A stretch of 64,000 nucleotides of DNA from Paraburkholderia fynbosensis (lineage in GTDB: Bacteria > Pseudomonadota > Gammaproteobacteria > Burkholderiales > Burkholderiaceae). The position numbers and the translations under genes are program-made. The stretch's first letter is position 1. Each line of letters begins with the position of its first letter. The notes under the pieces were generated by a model. That model was given only the letters and a program-made list of their open reading frames with translations, was not told the DNA's origin and made no database searches. Positions 45,896 through 54,123 of this stretch are shown piece after piece. The DNA lies in NCBI RefSeq assembly GCF_902859935.1, contig NZ_CADIKI010000004.1, forward strand, positions 124,001-188,000, given 5' to 3'.

Positions 45896-46836
45896 TTGTG
45901 TGATTGAGAATTCTGAATAGCTTGCTGAATTGGTCCAGCAGCACCCTGCATAATCTGATTGACAGCATTTCCAATTGGCGACGGTAGCACTGCTTTTGCC
46001 CATGACCCAGCGCCCGTCGTCGCGGTGGCTACCCCTGCGGACAGATCAGGATTATTGCCGGTCATGCCCGCGCTGCCGAATGCCGCGACGCCGTTTACAG
46101 GCGCGTTGTAGCCATTAGCGACGATCTTTCCGGCCGGTCCCATTGTGGCGATTGCTTTGTCTCCTATCGCAAATGGGGCACTCAGACCACCAACTATCCC
46201 GGCAATGTACGAGTTTGTAAAGTTCGGCGCATCCGGGCTCGCCCCTGTCTTGTAATTAACGTAGCTTCCTGCATAGTCGTATCCACCAGCAAGCACTGCA
46301 GCGGTCACGGCCTCCGGTCCGAGCGTCACTACAGCGACAGCAGGCACCCCGTACATGGCACCCGTCTGCATGTTGTTCGATGCGATGGTGGCGTTCGCCC
46401 CATCCGCATTGACCGCAGCCATGGCCAGCGAAGGATCGCAGGCCGACAGACCATTACACACCTTCGAGAGGGCGTTCTTTTTCGGATCTAGCATCTGGTT
46501 GTACAGCTCTACGGACGAACCCGTTGCCGCGCCCGCTGTGCCACCAACAAGCGCACCGCCCACACCCGCCGCCACGTTCGCGGCCAAGTTACCAAGCAGG
46601 TCCGAGCCTGTTTCCGAAGCTACACCCTTCGAAAGGCTGCTCAACTGGTCCGCCATTTTCGAGGCAAGACCTGCGCCCGCAGCGCCGCCCGCCGCTGTGA
46701 AGACACTGCCGCCGCCAAGTCCACCAATTAGCGCACCGCCAGCCGCTTGCAATAGGGCGCGACTATCGCCACCTTCGGTCCAGACGCTTGCACCCGACGC
46801 GCCCGCCGTTGTCGAAACCGGTTTTCCCCCGATGCC
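45892..46836 (-). pseudogene. Orphan CdiA/BcpA C-terminal toxin fragment without start codon
   Basis: 314 residues are open from just after a TGA at 46839 to the stop at 45892; no ATG or GTG with a ribosome site begins it. Early segments ASVWTEGGDSRALLQAAGG and LGNLAANVAAGVGGALVGG are typical of the pretoxin region of Burkholderia TpsA/CdiA exoproteins, and SSVELYNQMLDP corresponds to the ELYN-type boundary before the variable toxin domain. The ~200-residue toxin part is Gly/Ala-rich with hydrophobic stretches and no nuclease motif that I recognise. Such orphan modules can be restored by recombination with a main cdiA. Confidence 0.7.
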
Positions 46837-46924
46837 TCAACCACCTGCACACCGCTTTTTCCTGACGCCGATCTCAGCCCGCAACTTTTTGCCCCGACGC
46901 GGTTTTTCACCTTAAGACGCAAGT

Positions 46925-47386
46925 TTGCCAGTAACCGGCGTTCGGCCTTTGTTAAAGACTGTCACGCCCGCTGACATCATCGACCCGCCGGGTTTGACGG
47001 CGCGCGCAGCGCGACGGCAAACCCGGCGCAACAGCAAACCCGGCGCAACAGGGCCGTGGCGTTCCACTGATCCACAACCGCGCAAACCTTCGTTACGCGG
47101 TAACGGCGCTTCGCCGGCCTCCGCGTACTCCGTCAAGGCCGCGCGCAAGCGCGCCAAAGGGCACGGCAGGCGTACCGCCTTTCCCTGGATGCAGATCACC
47201 GATGACATGCTCGAACATGCTGGCTTTCTGCCAGAGAACCAGGTTCTCTTCAGATTCGACTACCGGCTCGGACACATCACCATCACCCCGGACTACGATT
47301 ACAGGGTTGCCGGCAGATACATGACTGAACCCGAGGCGGAGGCCATGCTGCAACGACGCGCAAACAGAACTGAACAACATCCATAA
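46925..47386 (+). CDS. SymE-like type I toxin-family protein (start uncertain)
   Basis: 153 residues from a TTG; no in-frame ATG occurs before Met at about 47186, so the start is uncertain or the 5' end is damaged. The C-terminal part AFPWMQITDDMLEHAGFLPE followed by a short strand-rich segment (GHITITPDYDY) matches the SymE fold, an AbrB-like RNA-cleaving toxin family common next to polymorphic toxin loci in Burkholderia. The basic N-terminal part contains a 17-bp tandem DNA repeat. It is inverted relative to all other genes of this locus and ends at a perfect palindromic terminator. Confidence 0.6.
   Translation: MPVTGVRPLLKTVTPADIIDPPGLTARAARRQTRRNSKPGATGPWRSTDPQPRKPSLRGNGASPASAYSVKAARKRAKGHGRRTAFPWMQITDDMLEHAGFLPENQVLFRFDYRLGHITITPDYDYRVAGRYMTEPEAEAMLQRRANRTEQHP
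47017..47050. repeat. 17-bp tandem repeat in the SymE-like gene
   Basis: GCAAACCCGGCGCAACA occurs twice without gap. The core GCAAACCCGGC reappears in the stem of the terminator at 47387-47418. Confidence 0.85.
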
Positions 47387-47418
47387 ACAGCAAACCCGGC
47401 CGCGGCCGGGTTTGCTGT
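47387..47418. terminator. Perfect 32-bp palindrome, bidirectional terminator
   Basis: ACAGCAAACCCGGCCG is followed directly by its reverse complement. It starts at the base after the SymE-like stop codon and ends 3 bases before the stop of the convergent immunity gene, so it can terminate both transcripts. Confidence 0.75.
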
Positions 47419-47420
47419 CA

Positions 47421-47696
47421 TCAGCGAGTAGCTTTATCCAAATTCATGAGCCGATGGGCAACAGTTCTGGTATGCAGTTCATCTCCATCAAGACCAATAT
47501 GCTCGACCTCAATCCACCTTAGATAAGAGTACAGTTCGTCGACTGTCTTTTCCTCTCGAAGCATACGACTGATACCCTGGACATATGAGTTATATTCATC
47601 GTCCGCTTCAGGTGAAGCACCCACACCAATTGGATCCCACTCCTTGAGCAAGACTTTTTTTACTTCCAGATCCAGGCCAATAAACGCCCTCTTCAT
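47421..47696 (-). CDS. Putative CDI immunity protein (soluble)
   Basis: 91 residues from the ATG at 47696, 2 bp after the toxin stop, with GGAG inside the toxin 3' end. No membrane segment. The sequence WDPIGVGASPEADDEYNSYV and YSYLRWIEVEHIGL is a pattern I associate with small immunity-like proteins near polymorphic toxins. The tight coupling to the collapsed TpsA gene supports the role. The cognate toxin tail is only about 50 residues now, so this may survive as a protective orphan. Confidence 0.65.
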   Translation of the reverse strand: MKRAFIGLDLEVKKVLLKEWDPIGVGASPEADDEYNSYVQGISRMLREEKTVDELYSYLRWIEVEHIGLDGDELHTRTVAHRLMNLDKATR

Positions 47697-47698
47697 TT

Positions 47699-48238
47699 TC
47701 AAGGTGCTCCAGGAATAACTGTGACGACGAGTCCGGTTTTAGAATTCGTGACAACCCGAACGTTGTTCACCGGATCATAGTATCCCGTTGTTCCAGGACG
47801 TGTAGAGTAGTTGACGCCATTCTCAATAGTGTTTTTCACCACTGAAGGTCCTGCGAGTTGAGTGTTCGTATTAACCGGCGAATTGTTGAGAATCGCGCCG
47901 CCAGACGATACGTCAAACTGTGAACATGTGTTAAGTGATACGCCAGCGCCCGACGGCTTTTTAACGTTAACTTGAGGCAGGCCATTTGCCGTACTGATGA
48001 CGTTCGGCGCGTGCGCGCCGGACGGCACGATCTGCGCGTCGGCGAGAACGGGAGCCAGTCCGAAGATTGCCAGTGCGGCGAACGCTACGTGACGCATGGC
48101 GAAAAGCGTAATCGGTCGACGCGAGGACGATGGCCCGGTTTCTCCATGACTCGTGCCATGCCCGATTGCGGTTTCTGCGACCGCGACGAGCATTCCCCGG
48201 AGCTTGCTGAATACAAGCCGGTAACAGCGGTTATTCAT
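47699..48238 (-). pseudogene. bcpA: Collapsed TpsA/BcpA exoprotein: signal and TPS start fused to toxin tail
   Basis: 179 residues from the ATG at 48238. MNNRCYRLVFSKLRGMLVAV is the extended signal region (ESPR) of large TpsA exoproteins; a signal peptide ends near residue 68 (VLADA). QIVPSGAHAPNVI and NVKKPSGAGVSLNT start the TPS secretion domain, which stops after NTQLAG (about residue 130). The next ~48 residues (SVVKNTIENGVNYSTRPGTT to the end) look like the end of a C-terminal toxin. Intact relatives have roughly 3000 residues between these parts. A large in-frame deletion therefore removed almost the whole exoprotein. Confidence 0.75.
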
Positions 48239-48927
48239 TGCTTGTGCCGGTGATGCTGAACGAAGCCCCCCGCGCAACGCGAGGCGTTTTCCAATCGTTT
48301 TAGGACGACGCAAGGCCATGACGGCAGATCAGGCGCCGCTTTTAGATTCGCTTTGAGCGTGCAGTTGACGAGAATATGAGTCTGATTTCGAAATCACCAT
48401 CAGATAAAACTGAATTTATGTTGATTTGACAATGCCTGATAATTTCGGTCGCTCTGCTTAACGCGCGCTGGATTATTTTCCGACCCATTAATGTCAAGAG
48501 TCGTCGGTATTGGAGATAAATCGGGATAGGGTGGCAGCGGGGCCACGTCCGCCGAAGCGGCGAAGAAGATCGAAGATCGCGGTAATGTGGTCCGTGCGTC
48601 TGGCTCCCGTGGATTCGCAAAGAACGCGTGTGTGCCGGCTGCGCGTCGCTACCCGCGAGCGGCGATATATCCGCCTCCGCCTCCGCTGCCGCCGCCAGCC
48701 TGTACCAGGCGTCGTGATAGCGTTCCCCGCGATAGGTTGCGAGCTGCCAGGCGTGTAGCGTCAGCAATTCTCGTGAGCCCATGCACCATGCCATGCCCGC
48801 TGCTTACATTTGCCGTACAGGACATCGTTCATCACGGAGTGGCAAATAATTTCGTCGCGCCTATACTTCTTTCGACTTGAAAGCAGCACTCTCTCCCAAC
48901 CTGCATTACAAGCATAAAAGGAAGAAC
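48239..48927. other. Intergenic region between the CDI locus and the permease gene
   Basis: About 690 bp. The part 48340-48500 is clearly richer in A and T. An open frame on the minus strand (48342-48794) begins with a protein-like stretch (LLTLHAWQLATYRGERY) but then becomes random-looking; it may be a gene remnant. The promoters of the TpsA remnant and of the permease gene should lie here. Confidence 0.5.
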
Positions 48928-50004
48928 ATGATGCTGACTCGCTCACTCGGCGCGTTCTGCGCTGTTGCTCTTGCGGCTTGCGCCGCCTTTTCGTCCGGAC
49001 CGGCTAGCGCGGACGACAACGAAGGTTTCTCTCACGGTGATGGCGGCTCGCATGGGCGACCCGTCAAGGTGATGATCATTTCGATGTTCGGCCCCGAAGG
49101 CCAGGTGTGGCTCGATCGGCTCGGCCCATGGCGCGACATCGCGGTGGATGGTTTGTCACCCGATTACCCGGCGGTTCATTGCAACAAGCAGGACATCTGC
49201 GTGATGACCACCGGCATGGGGCACACCAACGCGGCGGCGTCGATCATGGCATTGACCTTTTCGCCGCGTTTCGATTTGCGGCACACGTACTTCATGGTCG
49301 CCGGCATTGCCGGGATCGATCCGCAGCAGGGCACGGTGGGCTCGGCCGCGTGGGCGAAGTATCTGGTCGACTTCGGCATTCAGTGGGAGATCGACGGCCG
49401 CGAGATTCCGCCTGGGTGGAACACGGGTTATCTGGGAATCAACACGACGAGTCCTTCGGACAAGCCGCCGCTCGACTATCGCACCGAAGTATTCCAGTTG
49501 AACACCCAACTTGCCGATACGGCATTTGCGTTGTCGCACACCGTCGTGTTGTCCGATAACGCGCAGGCTCAGGCCGCACGCGCGAAATATTCCTATGCGC
49601 CGGCCAATCGTCCGCCGTCGGTCATTCAATGCGATACGCTGGCTGGCGACACCTGGTGGTCCGGTACGCAACTCGGCCAGCGCGCCCGCGACTGGACGAA
49701 GATTCTGACGGATGGCAAAGGCGTCTATTGCACGACGCAGCAGGAGGACAATGCCACCTACGAAGCGCTCAAGCGTGCGGCCTCGGTGCATAAGGTCGAT
49801 CTGAATCGCGTCGCGGTATTGCGCGCGGGTTCCGATTTCGACCGCCCCTACGATGGCCAGACGAGCGCGGACAACCTGCTCAACTATGCGGCGCAAGGCG
49901 GCTTCACGATCGCTATCGAGAACCTGTTCCGCTCAGGCAATCCATTGGTGCAGGACATCGTCACGCATTGGGGCGAGTGGCGCGAAGGCGTGCCGAAACG
50001 ATAA
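48928..50004 (+). CDS. Periplasmic purine nucleoside permease (NUP family)
   Basis: 358 residues from the ATG at 48928 (ATG at 48931 equally possible; AAAAGGAAG upstream). An N-terminal signal of about 27 residues contains LAAC, so it may be a lipoprotein or be cut after PASA. The mature part, starting VKVMIISMFGPEGQVWLDRL and with MTTGMGHTNAAASIMAL and MVAGIAGIDPQQGTVG, follows the purine nucleoside permease/phosphorylase-like family. It binds or processes nucleosides outside the inner membrane. Single gene, followed by a strong hairpin. Confidence 0.88.
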   Translation: MMLTRSLGAFCAVALAACAAFSSGPASADDNEGFSHGDGGSHGRPVKVMIISMFGPEGQVWLDRLGPWRDIAVDGLSPDYPAVHCNKQDICVMTTGMGHTNAAASIMALTFSPRFDLRHTYFMVAGIAGIDPQQGTVGSAAWAKYLVDFGIQWEIDGREIPPGWNTGYLGINTTSPSDKPPLDYRTEVFQLNTQLADTAFALSHTVVLSDNAQAQAARAKYSYAPANRPPSVIQCDTLAGDTWWSGTQLGQRARDWTKILTDGKGVYCTTQQEDNATYEALKRAASVHKVDLNRVAVLRAGSDFDRPYDGQTSADNLLNYAAQGGFTIAIENLFRSGNPLVQDIVTHWGEWREGVPKR

Positions 50005-50036
50005 CGGCGGATCACTTCGATAGAACTGAATAGCAA

Positions 50037-50065
50037 TGCGCCCGCGGAGCAATACCGCGGGCGCA
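50037..50065 (+). terminator. GC-rich hairpin after the permease gene
   Basis: TGCGCCCGCGG and CCGCGGGCGCA form an 11-bp perfect stem with a 7-base loop, 32 bp after the stop. No T-run follows, so termination may be Rho-assisted or bidirectional. Confidence 0.6.
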
Positions 50066-50105
50066 CGTACAACGCTTACCGCTAAAATCAAACGGCCAGT
50101 CACGC

Positions 50106-50180
50106 TCACTGTTGCGGCGCGCGATACGGCGTCCACACTGGCGTGTCGGTATCCCAGTTGTCCAGTTCGGATGGTGTCAT
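50106..50180 (-). CDS. 24-residue micro-ORF with strong ribosome site
   Basis: The ATG at 50180 is preceded by AAAAAGGAGCACATC, an optimal Shine-Dalgarno, which is the main evidence. The peptide MTPSELDNWDTDTPVWTPYR plus APQQ has two Trp in similar Asp/Thr/Pro contexts (NWDTDTP, VWTPYR), is acidic and has no signal or helix. I do not recognise it. It could be a regulatory leader, a modified-peptide precursor or a small structural protein. No modification enzyme lies nearby. Confidence 0.45.
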   Translation of the reverse strand: MTPSELDNWDTDTPVWTPYRAPQQ

Positions 50181-50267
50181 GATGTGCTCCTTTTTGAAGA
50201 GTGCCTGGATGACGCCGCAATGATGACTTCTTTTGGAAGCCGAACCATCGCGGTGCCTTTGTCTTTC

Positions 50268-50579
50268 TTACTGACCCTTGGCGACGCGTGTGACGTCGCC
50301 GCTCGTGCCTTCCTGCAGTGCGATGCGTGCGGCCTGCGTCTGTCCGATCAAGCCTTTGTTCGGATAGCTGGTGCGATTTAGCGCGGGTAGCGAACCGTCA
50401 CGATAAGCGGCCACCAGTTCCGCTTTCACTTCGGCGCGCGTTTTCGCGCTCGTGCTCGGCGTCGGTTGCGTTTCATAAGTGCCGGCGCGACCGATGCCAC
50501 CACCGCCGTTGCTTTGTGCGAATACGGATGTGCTGGCAAGCAGAGAAAGAGCGAGACCTGCGAGAAGATTGCGTTTCAT
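50268..50579 (-). CDS. DUF4148 small secreted protein
   Basis: 103 residues. A Sec signal peptide (1-21, ending VFA) is followed by a Gly-rich stretch and the DUF4148 core TRAEVKAELVAAYRDGSLPA. It is a second, diverged copy of the family seen at 13085. Function unknown; monocistronic or with the micro-ORF downstream on the same strand. Confidence 0.88.
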   Translation of the reverse strand: MKRNLLAGLALSLLASTSVFAQSNGGGGIGRAGTYETQPTPSTSAKTRAEVKAELVAAYRDGSLPALNRTSYPNKGLIGQTQAARIALQEGTSGDVTRVAKGQ

Positions 50580-50790
50580 GATTCACTCCTGATTCGTTTG
50601 CAGCACGAGGAGTACTGCGGCAGGGTGAAATGTAGACTTTGGGCGAGCGCGGATAAATCGCGCTTTCGCGAAATGAATTGTCGCGATTTCGGAACAATCG
50701 AATTAAAGCCTTGATGGAATAAAAAAACCGCGGCATTAGAGCCGCGGTTGAAATTCAGTGTTCCAGATTTCGTACTTCGATTTCAGCGCA

Positions 50791-51795
50791 TCACGCGACC
50801 CATTCGGTAATCACCGGCGTATCGAGCATCGGCGCGGACTCGCGTTCTTCGAAAGTGCGCTTCGTGCAGGTTGCGTCGAGACTGCCGCGTCCGCTCAGCA
50901 ACGGGCAACGGTCGAACAGCTCCGCGATCCAGTCTACGAAAACACGGACTTTAGGCGACAGATGACGACTGTGCGGATAGACTGCGGAAATCGGCATCGG
51001 CAAAGGCTTCAGCTCCGGCAACACTTCCACCAGCTGACCCGAGCGCAGATGCGGCAGCACCATGAAGAGCGCAGGCTGAATCAGGCCGAAACCTTCGAGT
51101 CCGCACGTCACGTAGGCGTCCGCGTCGTTCACCGACACGATGCTTTTCATCTTCACTTCGACTTCTTTGCCCTCGACCATGAAGGCCCAATCGATCGTGC
51201 GCCCCGTGCGGCTCGAAAAGTAATTGACTGCTTTGTGATTCTCCAGGTCTTCGAGCGAAGAGGGCATGCCTGCACGCGCGATGTAGTCGGGGGCCGCGCA
51301 GGTCACGCCCTCGAACAGGCCGATGCGCCGCGCCACCAGCGAGGAATCCTGTAGCGCGCCCACGCGCACCACACAATCCACGCCTTCCTGCAACAGATCG
51401 ACCGGCCGGTCCGACAGGCCCAGTTGCAAGTCGATGTCCGGATAGCGCGTGTGGAATTCACATAGCGAAGGAATCACCAGCAGGCGCCCGATCGAGCCCG
51501 GCATGTCGATGCGCAGTTTGCCGTGCGGCTTTTTATTGCCGCTCTGAAAACTGGCTTCGGTCTCTTCGACGTCCGCGAGGATACGCACGCAGCGTTCGTA
51601 GTACGCCGCGCCGTCCGGCGTGAGCGACAGACGCCGCGTGGTCCGATGCATCAGACGCGTGCCGAGGAACGCTTCGAGGTTCTGAATAATCGTGGTGACG
51701 GATGCGCGCGGCAAGTCGAGCGTTTCCGCTGCGCGGGTAAAGCTGTTGGTGTCGACGACTCGCGTGAACACTTGCATGGCCTGAAGCCGGTCCAT
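50791..51795 (-). CDS. bpeT: LysR-family regulator of the divergent efflux operon (BpeT/CeoR-like)
   Basis: 334 residues with a GGAGGT ribosome site. Winged HTH at 1-60 (FTRAAETLDLPRASVTTIIQ), substrate domain about 90-300. It is 153 bp from, and divergent to, an alpha/beta hydrolase-RND efflux operon, the arrangement of bpeT-llpE-bpeEF-oprC and ceoR-llpE-ceoAB-opcM in Burkholderia. In those systems the LysR protein activates the pump, and aromatic compounds such as salicylate can act as inducers. The symbol is given by context and should be confirmed by alignment. Confidence 0.8.
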   Translation of the reverse strand: MDRLQAMQVFTRVVDTNSFTRAAETLDLPRASVTTIIQNLEAFLGTRLMHRTTRRLSLTPDGAAYYERCVRILADVEETEASFQSGNKKPHGKLRIDMPGSIGRLLVIPSLCEFHTRYPDIDLQLGLSDRPVDLLQEGVDCVVRVGALQDSSLVARRIGLFEGVTCAAPDYIARAGMPSSLEDLENHKAVNYFSSRTGRTIDWAFMVEGKEVEVKMKSIVSVNDADAYVTCGLEGFGLIQPALFMVLPHLRSGQLVEVLPELKPLPMPISAVYPHSRHLSPKVRVFVDWIAELFDRCPLLSGRGSLDATCTKRTFEERESAPMLDTPVITEWVA

Positions 51796-51948
51796 TGCAA
51801 ACCTCCAGAAGGGGCGGGCGCACCGGGCGGAAATCGAATCCGCAGAGCAATCGCACTCGATTGTTCAGGGGCGCCGAATTGTGTTGCCGGATTATAGGCA
51901 TTTATTTACGACTCTGCTGAACCCACAATTCGCACCATTGAAAGTTCT

Positions 51949-52824
51949 ATGCGCATTGCGCAGCCCGACATGGATGCATTTAAACCGCCGTACTCTTTCG
52001 CGCCCGCCGCCAACGGCGCGGTAGCCGCAGACAGCACGGCACTCGACATCACCGACGTACAGATCGAGGGACACGTACAGGACATCACACTGCGTTTGTA
52101 CCGGCAGGCGAAGAAAACCGCATTGCCAGTGCTGCTTTATTTCCACGGCGGCGGCTTTACGAAGGGCTCGATCGAGCAGGCCGATTTCGCCGCGCGTTAT
52201 TTCGCAGAACACTTACCGGCGCTGGTCGTGTCGGTGGGTTATTCGCTCGCGCCGCAGTTTCCGTTTCCGGCTGCGCCAGAAGACGCGCACCGCGCGGCGC
52301 TGTGGGTGCAGACGCGGGCGCGGGCGTTCGGCGGCAATAGCAGAAAGGTCGGCGTAGCGGGCCACGACGCGGGCGGCCAGTTGGCCAACTGCCTCGCGTT
52401 CATCGCGCGCGATCGCGGCGACGTCCAGATTGCGGCGCAGGCGCTGTTCGGGCCGATGCTCGATCCGAGCCTCACGCGTCTGGGCGACGAACAGCGTTTG
52501 GGCTCCGACATCACGGCAAAGGAGTGCGCGGCGTGTTATCGCGCGTATCTGCCGCAAGCGTCGCAGCGTATGCACCCGTATGCGGCGCCGCTCGAATCGG
52601 CGCGGCTCGCGGGCTTGCCGGCCACGCTGATCGCGACCGCGCAGAACGACGTGCTGCACGTGGAAGCGGAGAAGTACGCAAGCAGTCTGATCGACGCGGG
52701 TGTGCTGACCCAGGTGGTCCGCTATCCGAGCGTATCGCACGCCGCACTGGCCGATCATCCGCCCGCTTTGCAGGAAGCGGTGCGCTTTTTTCAGTGGCGC
52801 TTCGATGCGCGCGCCCATCGATAA
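51949..52824 (+). CDS. llpE: LlpE-like alpha/beta hydrolase with Asp at the nucleophile position
   Basis: 291 residues. The oxyanion loop HGGGF (66-70) is that of HSL-type lipases/esterases. The nucleophile elbow, normally GDSAGG, reads GHDAGG: Asp140 replaces the Ser. The remaining triad residues are likely Asp234 and His264. First gene of the efflux operon, 34 bp before the adaptor gene. In Burkholderia llpE is co-transcribed with the bpeEF-oprC pump but is not known to be needed for drug export. With Asp as nucleophile it might act as an epoxide hydrolase- or dehalogenase-like enzyme, or be inactive. Confidence 0.82.
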   Translation: MRIAQPDMDAFKPPYSFAPAANGAVAADSTALDITDVQIEGHVQDITLRLYRQAKKTALPVLLYFHGGGFTKGSIEQADFAARYFAEHLPALVVSVGYSLAPQFPFPAAPEDAHRAALWVQTRARAFGGNSRKVGVAGHDAGGQLANCLAFIARDRGDVQIAAQALFGPMLDPSLTRLGDEQRLGSDITAKECAACYRAYLPQASQRMHPYAAPLESARLAGLPATLIATAQNDVLHVEAEKYASSLIDAGVLTQVVRYPSVSHAALADHPPALQEAVRFFQWRFDARAHR

Positions 52825-52858
52825 ACAGAATTTCAATCAACGATACCGGGAGCTTCAC

Positions 52859-54067
52859 ATGACTATCCTTCCTCTTTCTCGCCGCCGCGTGGCGATTGCC
52901 GCGCTAGTCGTCATCGCTGTCGCCGGGCTCGGCACGTTCGGCGCGATCCGTGTCGATGCGAGTTCGCCCGCCGCGCCGACCATCGTGCCGGAAGTCGATG
53001 TCGCCACCGTGGTGCAGAAAACGATCACCGACTGGCAGAGCTATTCGGGCCGTCTCGAAGCGGTCGAAAAAGTGGACGTCCGTTCGCAGGTGCCGGGCAC
53101 GATCGTCTCGGTCAACTTCAAGGATGGCGCGCTCGTAAAGAAGGGCGACACGCTGTTTGTGATCGATCCGCGCCCGTATGCCGCCGAAGTGGATCGCGCC
53201 GAGGCGCAGCTGGCGGCCGCGCAGGCGCGCACGGGCTACACGCAAAGCGACTGGGAGCGCGCGCAACGCCTGATCGCCGACAACGCGATCGCAAGGCGCG
53301 ACTACGACGAGAAGCAGAACGCCGCGCGCGAGGCGAGCGCGAACCTGAAGGCCGCGCAAGCCGCGCTCGAAACGGCGCGCATCAACCTCGGCTATACGAA
53401 GATCGTGGCGCCGGTGGCGGGGCGCGTGTCACGCGCGGAAATCACGGTGGGCAACGTGGTGTCGGCCGGCGCAAGCTCGGCGCCGTTGACCACCCTGGTG
53501 TCGGTGTCGCCGATCTACGCATCGTTCGACGCGGACGAACAAACCTATCTGCAATACCTGAGCCGCGCGAAAGACGGCAGCAAGGTGCCGGTGGAACTGG
53601 GTCTTGCGGATGAAAGCGGCTACTCGCGCAGCGGCACGATCGAATCGGTCGACAACCGGCTCGACACGTCGTCGGGCACGATCCGGGTGCGTGCGCGTTT
53701 CGATAACCAGGATGGTGCATTGATTCCCGGTTTGTACGCACGCGTGAAGGTGGGCGGCAGCGAGCCGCACCCGGCACTGCTGATCGACGATGCCGCTGTC
53801 GGCACCGATCAGGACAAGAAGTTCGTGCTGGTGGTCGATCAGGGCAATCACGTGGTGTACCGCGAAGTCGCGGTGGGCGGCATGCAGGGCAATCTGCGCG
53901 TCGTCAAGGACGGGCTGAAGGCCAGCGACCGCATCGTCGTCAACGGCATTCAACGCATACGTCCTGGCGACACGGTGCGCGCGCACATGGTGCCGATGAC
54001 GACCGACCAGGATCCGAACAGCGCGCCGCTCGCGCAAACGCGTGCGAAAGCGGACAAGAATTCGTGA
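52859..54067 (+). CDS. bpeE: RND efflux periplasmic adaptor (BpeE/CeoA/MexE-type)
   Basis: 402 residues from the ATG at 52859 (GGGAG upstream). An N-terminal membrane/signal segment (about 9-30) precedes the lipoyl half-motif VDVRSQVPGTIVSVNFKDGALVKKGD, a coiled-coil hairpin (about 100-165), the second lipoyl half TKIVAPVAGRVSRAEITVG and beta-barrel domains. There is no lipobox Cys at the start. It links the inner-membrane pump to the outer-membrane channel. Confidence 0.9.
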   Translation: MTILPLSRRRVAIAALVVIAVAGLGTFGAIRVDASSPAAPTIVPEVDVATVVQKTITDWQSYSGRLEAVEKVDVRSQVPGTIVSVNFKDGALVKKGDTLFVIDPRPYAAEVDRAEAQLAAAQARTGYTQSDWERAQRLIADNAIARRDYDEKQNAAREASANLKAAQAALETARINLGYTKIVAPVAGRVSRAEITVGNVVSAGASSAPLTTLVSVSPIYASFDADEQTYLQYLSRAKDGSKVPVELGLADESGYSRSGTIESVDNRLDTSSGTIRVRARFDNQDGALIPGLYARVKVGGSEPHPALLIDDAAVGTDQDKKFVLVVDQGNHVVYREVAVGGMQGNLRVVKDGLKASDRIVVNGIQRIRPGDTVRAHMVPMTTDQDPNSAPLAQTRAKADKNS

Positions 54068-54123
54068 GCCCCGTGCGCCGCGGCACGCTAGCGCGGCGCA
54101 TGCTCCAACGTTAAGAGCTTCCC

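Noticed and set aside
48342..48794. Minus-strand frame of 150 codons upstream of the permease gene
   Set aside because: Only the first ~40 residues look protein-like; the rest looks random. Kept as a possible remnant in the intergenic note.
50106..50180. PqqA (PQQ precursor peptide)
   Set aside because: The size fits, but the conserved Glu-x-x-x-Tyr pair is missing and no pqq genes are near.
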